A stretch of DNA of 7,871 bases. Source: Syntrophobacter sp. DG_60 (GTDB lineage Bacteria > Desulfobacterota > Desulfofervidia > Desulfofervidales > DG-60). Made by a program: the position numbers and the translations under genes. Under the pieces are notes generated by a model that saw only the letters and a program-made list of their open reading frames with translations, did not search any database and was not told the DNA's origin. Location of the stretch: positions 1 to 7,871 of the forward strand of contig LJNA01000065.1 of the NCBI GenBank assembly GCA_001304365.1. Reading direction: 5' to 3'. This document shows, in pieces, positions 5,206-7,871 of this stretch; position 1 is the first letter of the stretch; each line of letters begins with the position of its first letter.

Positions 5206-6862
5206 TCTTCAGTCGTTGACGCAAATTCCTAATTTTGATAAGGAGAGGATCATCATCTTTAGGATTAAGTTTAATAGCCCTTTCATAAGAACTCAGGGCC
5301 TTTTTTAAAAGACCATTTTCTAGATAGGCATCCCCTAGGTGTTCAGTAATTATAGGGTCTTTTGGCACTAATTTATGAGCCTCCTCAAGGGTCTTTAAGG
5401 CCTCTTTGTATCTTTTTTGCTTGAAATAAACCCAACCTAAACTATCGATGATATATCCATCTTCAGGTTTATATTTAAGGGCCTCTTTAATAAGGGATTC
5501 AGCCTCATCTAAATTCTTTCCTTGCTCTGCGTATGTATAGCCAATGTAGTTAAGAGCATCAGCATCTTGGGAATCTATGGCTAATACTTCATGCATTTGT
5601 TTAATACATTGTTCTTTATTCCCAATTTCATCATAAATTATCCCCAAATGGAAGTGTATGTCCTTATTATCAGGTTCAATTGACAGGGCATCTTTTAATA
5701 GGGCCTCTGCCTTAGGATAGGATTTTTCTTCTCCCAAAATGGAGGCTAGGGCAAGATAAAGGGGAACAGCCCTTGGTTTATCCCTTAAGGTGTCTTCTAG
5801 AAGGTTAATAGCCTGCTCTGTATTCCCTGTTTTCTTGAGTAAATAAGCACGATAGATAACAGCATCGATATAGGCATTTGAAAGAGGTTTAATCTGAGTT
5901 AAAATTTTAACTGCACTATCCTCATCACCTGCCTCTCCATAGGCATAGCCCAAATAATACTTAATGCTATCTCGCTGGGGGTTAGTTTCAACTAAATTTT
6001 TAAATTCCTCAATGGCCAAATGGTATTGTTTTTGCTCTAACCAAAAGATTCCAATCCTTAATCTACCTTCTGGATAGACTGCCTCAAGTTGTTTAATTTG
6101 GTTTTGAGCGTCTTTTAATCTACCTTGTTTTAAATAAATTTTGACTAGTTCCAAGCAGGCATCTAAGTTTCTTGGGTTTTCAGACAATATGTATTGATAC
6201 ACCTCTTCTTCCTGTTTGACCTTTCCCCACTGTTTGTAAAGCATTGCCAAAGATATAGAGGCATCTTCAAAGTGGGGATTGATTTTAAGCGATTTTTTAA
6301 AGACATTTTCAGCATCTTCATATTTTTTCTGTTTTAAATACACATTTCCCAAGTAATAATATGCTAGATGGGACTCAGGATTGAGTCTTAAAAACTCTTT
6401 AAAATATTGGATAGCAGCATGATATTGTTTTGTTTCAAAGAAGAGATTTGCCAAATAAAACATGGCCTCTTTATGGTTTTTATCTATAGCTAGTATGTTC
6501 TCACACTCTTTTATAGCCTCATTATAAAGATGTTTATTAATATAAACCCATACCAAGAGAAGTTTTATCTCAATAGATTGTGGTTCAAGATTAGACGCCT
6601 TTTCCAGCCAAGCCTTGGCCTTCTCAATCTCTCCCGTTTGTAAGTAAAGTCGAGCTACGGCCAGCATGACTTTTACTGCATGAGGGTCGTATTTTAAGGC
6701 CTTCTGGTAGTAGTGAATTGCCTCACCGGCTAGTCCTCTGTGGAAAGACCTCTCGGCCTTAATAAAGTAATAATAAGCCAATGCCTTTTCAGAAATTTCA
6801 CACCATGCTTGAGAAGTGGTAAAAAGACATAAAAAAATTAGGATAGATATCTTTGTTCTCAT
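5189..6862 (-). CDS. Exported 15-repeat TPR protein, LbcA-like
   Basis: TPR arrays are protein-binding superhelices. Residues 1-19 form a signal peptide (hydrophobic ILIFLCLF, predicted cut after SQA), so the protein is periplasmic. The nearby Cys21 follows Trp and does not make a lipobox. From about residue 27 to 534 I count 15 repeats of about 34 residues, most ending in the usual NP/DP/EP turn. A C-terminal basic helix (RNLRQRLK) closes the 557 residues. The last repeats (NYIGYTYAEQGKNLDEAESL, DSLGWVYFKQKRYKEAL, EHLGDAYLENGLLKKA) closely follow the proteobacterial TPR protein encoded beside lolB, known in Pseudomonas aeruginosa as LbcA, the activating partner of the CtpA protease. LbcA itself is a lipoprotein. 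The start overlaps the rpoH stop (ATGA). An envelope scaffold or protease adaptor is likely; the partner is unknown. Confidence 0.85.
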   Translation of the reverse strand: MRTKISILIFLCLFTTSQAWCEISEKALAYYYFIKAERSFHRGLAGEAIHYYQKALKYDPHAVKVMLAVARLYLQTGEIEKAKAWLEKASNLEPQSIEIKLLLVWVYINKHLYNEAIKECENILAIDKNHKEAMFYLANLFFETKQYHAAIQYFKEFLRLNPESHLAYYYLGNVYLKQKKYEDAENVFKKSLKINPHFEDASISLAMLYKQWGKVKQEEEVYQYILSENPRNLDACLELVKIYLKQGRLKDAQNQIKQLEAVYPEGRLRIGIFWLEQKQYHLAIEEFKNLVETNPQRDSIKYYLGYAYGEAGDEDSAVKILTQIKPLSNAYIDAVIYRAYLLKKTGNTEQAINLLEDTLRDKPRAVPLYLALASILGEEKSYPKAEALLKDALSIEPDNKDIHFHLGIIYDEIGNKEQCIKQMHEVLAIDSQDADALNYIGYTYAEQGKNLDEAESLIKEALKYKPEDGYIIDSLGWVYFKQKRYKEALKTLEEAHKLVPKDPIITEHLGDAYLENGLLKKALSSYERAIKLNPKDDDPLLIKIRNLRQRLKNVPSK

Positions 6863-7752
6863 TTGTAAACCATAAGTGCCTCTTTATAATCAGGCCATTC
6901 TTTTTGCAAATACCCTTTTAACTTTTTCATTAATCTTACTTCAATTTGCCTAATCCTTTCTCTAGAGATATTATACTTTTCGCCTATAGCCTTAAGGGTA
7001 ATGGGCTCTTCGGCCAAAAGGCGCAATTCTAAAATATCCCGTTCCCTATCAGTGAGCCCCTTTTTAAATTCATCCAACTTCTTTCTTAAAACCATCTTTA
7101 CCTCAGAATCTGCGAAAGACTCCTCAGGAGAGAGCTCCTTTGAAGGCAGTATCTCTTGAAGATTATCTTCAATATCTGGGCTTAAAGAAGCATCTAAAGA
7201 TACCTCACCCATACCCATCCTCTGTTCCATTTCCACTACATCCCTTTCTGAAACACTCAGGCTTTTAGCAATTAATTGAGGGATAGGCTCATAACCCAGT
7301 TGGGTAAGCCTTTGTTTTTCTTTATGCAGATTGTAAAATAACTTCCTTTGGGCCTGAGTAGTGCCAATCTTTACTAAACGCCAATTGTCCAGAATAAATT
7401 TTAAAATATATGCCTTTACCCAAAAAGAGGCATAGTAAGAAAAACGAACGCCTTTATCAGGATCGTATTTTTTTAGGGCCATCATTAATCCGATGTTTCC
7501 TTCTTGAATCAGGTCCATTAAATTACTTGCCCAAAAATTTTGAAATTCTAAGGCAATTTTTACTACTAACCTCAAATTTGATGTAATCAATCTAAATGCT
7601 GCATCCCGATCCATGTGTTTATGATAAAGGCGGGCTAGTTTTGCCTCCTGTTCCGCATTAAATATAGGATACCTGTTGATCTCCCAAAGATAACGCTGGA
7701 AGATCGCAGAACCCGAAGGGGGTATTAGTGAGCCAATTTTCTCTTTCTCCAT
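6859..7752 (-). CDS. rpoH: Heat-shock sigma factor RpoH (sigma-32)
   Basis: RpoH directs RNA polymerase to heat-shock promoters. In the 297 residues, region 1.2/2.1 (about 17-70) has LITSNLRLVVKIALEF. Region 2 core and -10 recognition (80-116) has DLIQEGNIGLMMALKKYD and RFSYYASFWVKAYI. The RpoH box QRKLFYNL is at 135-142, and the region 4.2 helix-turn-helix (251-279) has TLKAIGEKYNISRERIRQIE. The near-consensus RpoH box (Q-R/K-K-L-F-F-N-L) separates it from RpoD and RpoS, and the length suits RpoH (about 285). It heads an operon: its TGA overlaps the ATG of the TPR gene. No Shine-Dalgarno sequence precedes the ATG, and the promoter -10 box ends 6 nt before it, so the message is probably leaderless. 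The temperature-sensing 5' structure known from E. coli rpoH would then have to lie within the coding region or be absent. Confidence 0.93.
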   Translation of the reverse strand: MEKEKIGSLIPPSGSAIFQRYLWEINRYPIFNAEQEAKLARLYHKHMDRDAAFRLITSNLRLVVKIALEFQNFWASNLMDLIQEGNIGLMMALKKYDPDKGVRFSYYASFWVKAYILKFILDNWRLVKIGTTQAQRKLFYNLHKEKQRLTQLGYEPIPQLIAKSLSVSERDVVEMEQRMGMGEVSLDASLSPDIEDNLQEILPSKELSPEESFADSEVKMVLRKKLDEFKKGLTDRERDILELRLLAEEPITLKAIGEKYNISRERIRQIEVRLMKKLKGYLQKEWPDYKEALMVYK

Positions 7753-7758
7753 AACGCA

Positions 7759-7787
7759 ATGATATCACACAGAAGTCTGTTTGCCAA
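7759..7787 (-). promoter_or_regulatory. Sigma-70 promoter of rpoH, extended -10, leaderless geometry
   Basis: On the minus strand TTGGCA (7787-7782), a 17-nt spacer and TATCAT (7764-7759) with a TGA extension just before the -10 box make a strong promoter. Six bases (TGCGTT) follow before the ATG at 7752, so the first transcribed base should be the A of the start codon. The spacer carries the perfect inverted repeat ACAGA-N2-TCTGT (7769-7780), well placed for a repressor. Confidence 0.7.
7769..7780. repeat. Inverted repeat ACAGA-AG-TCTGT inside the rpoH promoter spacer
   Basis: The 5-bp arms are exact reverse complements around a 2-bp centre, and the repeat lies wholly between the -35 and -10 boxes. 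A regulator bound here would block RNA polymerase. The arms are short, so coincidence is possible. No second copy was noticed in the window. Confidence 0.35.
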
Positions 7788-7871
7788 GGATACAAATCAG
7801 GACTGCGTCAAAAGTAATTTTAAGGAAGTATTAAGTTTTAAATAGAAAACAAAGGGGAAACAGGCAAGGAA

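Noticed and set aside
7841..7871. Purine-rich AAGGGG and AAGGAA at the right edge, possibly a ribosome site for a rightward gene
   Set aside because: No start codon or coding sequence is inside the window to test it.
1..7871. CRISPR array, tRNA, rRNA, insertion sequence or attachment site
   Set aside because: No regularly spaced repeats, cloverleaf, rRNA-like sequence, transposase or flanking direct repeats were seen on either strand.

Overview
The window is AT-rich and gene-dense, with bacterial gene content. A group-specific RpoH-type sigma factor, a LolB-like outer-membrane lipoprotein and a periplasmic TPR protein indicate a diderm bacterium. The protein style (Lys/Ile/Phe-rich, short intergenic gaps) fits a Desulfobacterota or Thermodesulfobacteria-like lineage, possibly thermophilic. 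That placement is an inference from composition and gene content and was not tested by any search.

Layout, left to right. (1) 1-363, minus: the first 121 codons of purQ, running off the left edge. (2) 364-618: AT-rich divergent intergenic region with a perfect 8-bp inverted repeat. (3) 619-1533, plus: a membrane-anchored phospholipase D-type nuclease with a C-terminal OB-fold. (4) 1534-2112: no intact gene. On the minus strand it holds a decayed ERCC4-type nuclease and, abutting it, a short ORF that looks like the N-terminus of a Cas6-type protein (tentative). (5) 2113-3610, plus: a tight operon of a J-domain co-chaperone, an unusually small Hsp20-like protein and a MogA-type molybdopterin adenylyltransferase, closed by a hairpin terminator. 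(6) 3613-7752, minus: rpoH, a 15-repeat TPR protein and a LolB-like lipoprotein, overlapping by 4 and 17 nt, followed after 39 nt by an alpha/beta-hydrolase-fold protein with apparently its own promoter.

How the parts work together. The right half pairs the heat-shock sigma factor with two envelope-biogenesis proteins. The TPR-lolB order resembles the Pseudomonas LbcA-LolB neighbourhood. The left operon holds chaperones of the kind usually under heat-shock control, though its visible promoter looks housekeeping.

Most notable observations. The best promoters in the window, those of rpoH and the hydrolase gene, have the same geometry (-35, 17 nt, -10, 6 nt, ATG), which puts the predicted transcription start on the A of the start codon. 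That implies leaderless mRNAs; dnaJ is nearly the same, with about 4 nt of leader. By contrast the internal hsp20 gene has a near-perfect Shine-Dalgarno sequence. The hydrolase-fold protein has Glu where the nucleophilic Ser should be, although the Asp and His are kept. The Hsp20-like protein compresses the alpha-crystallin fold into 78 residues yet ends in a canonical IPI motif.
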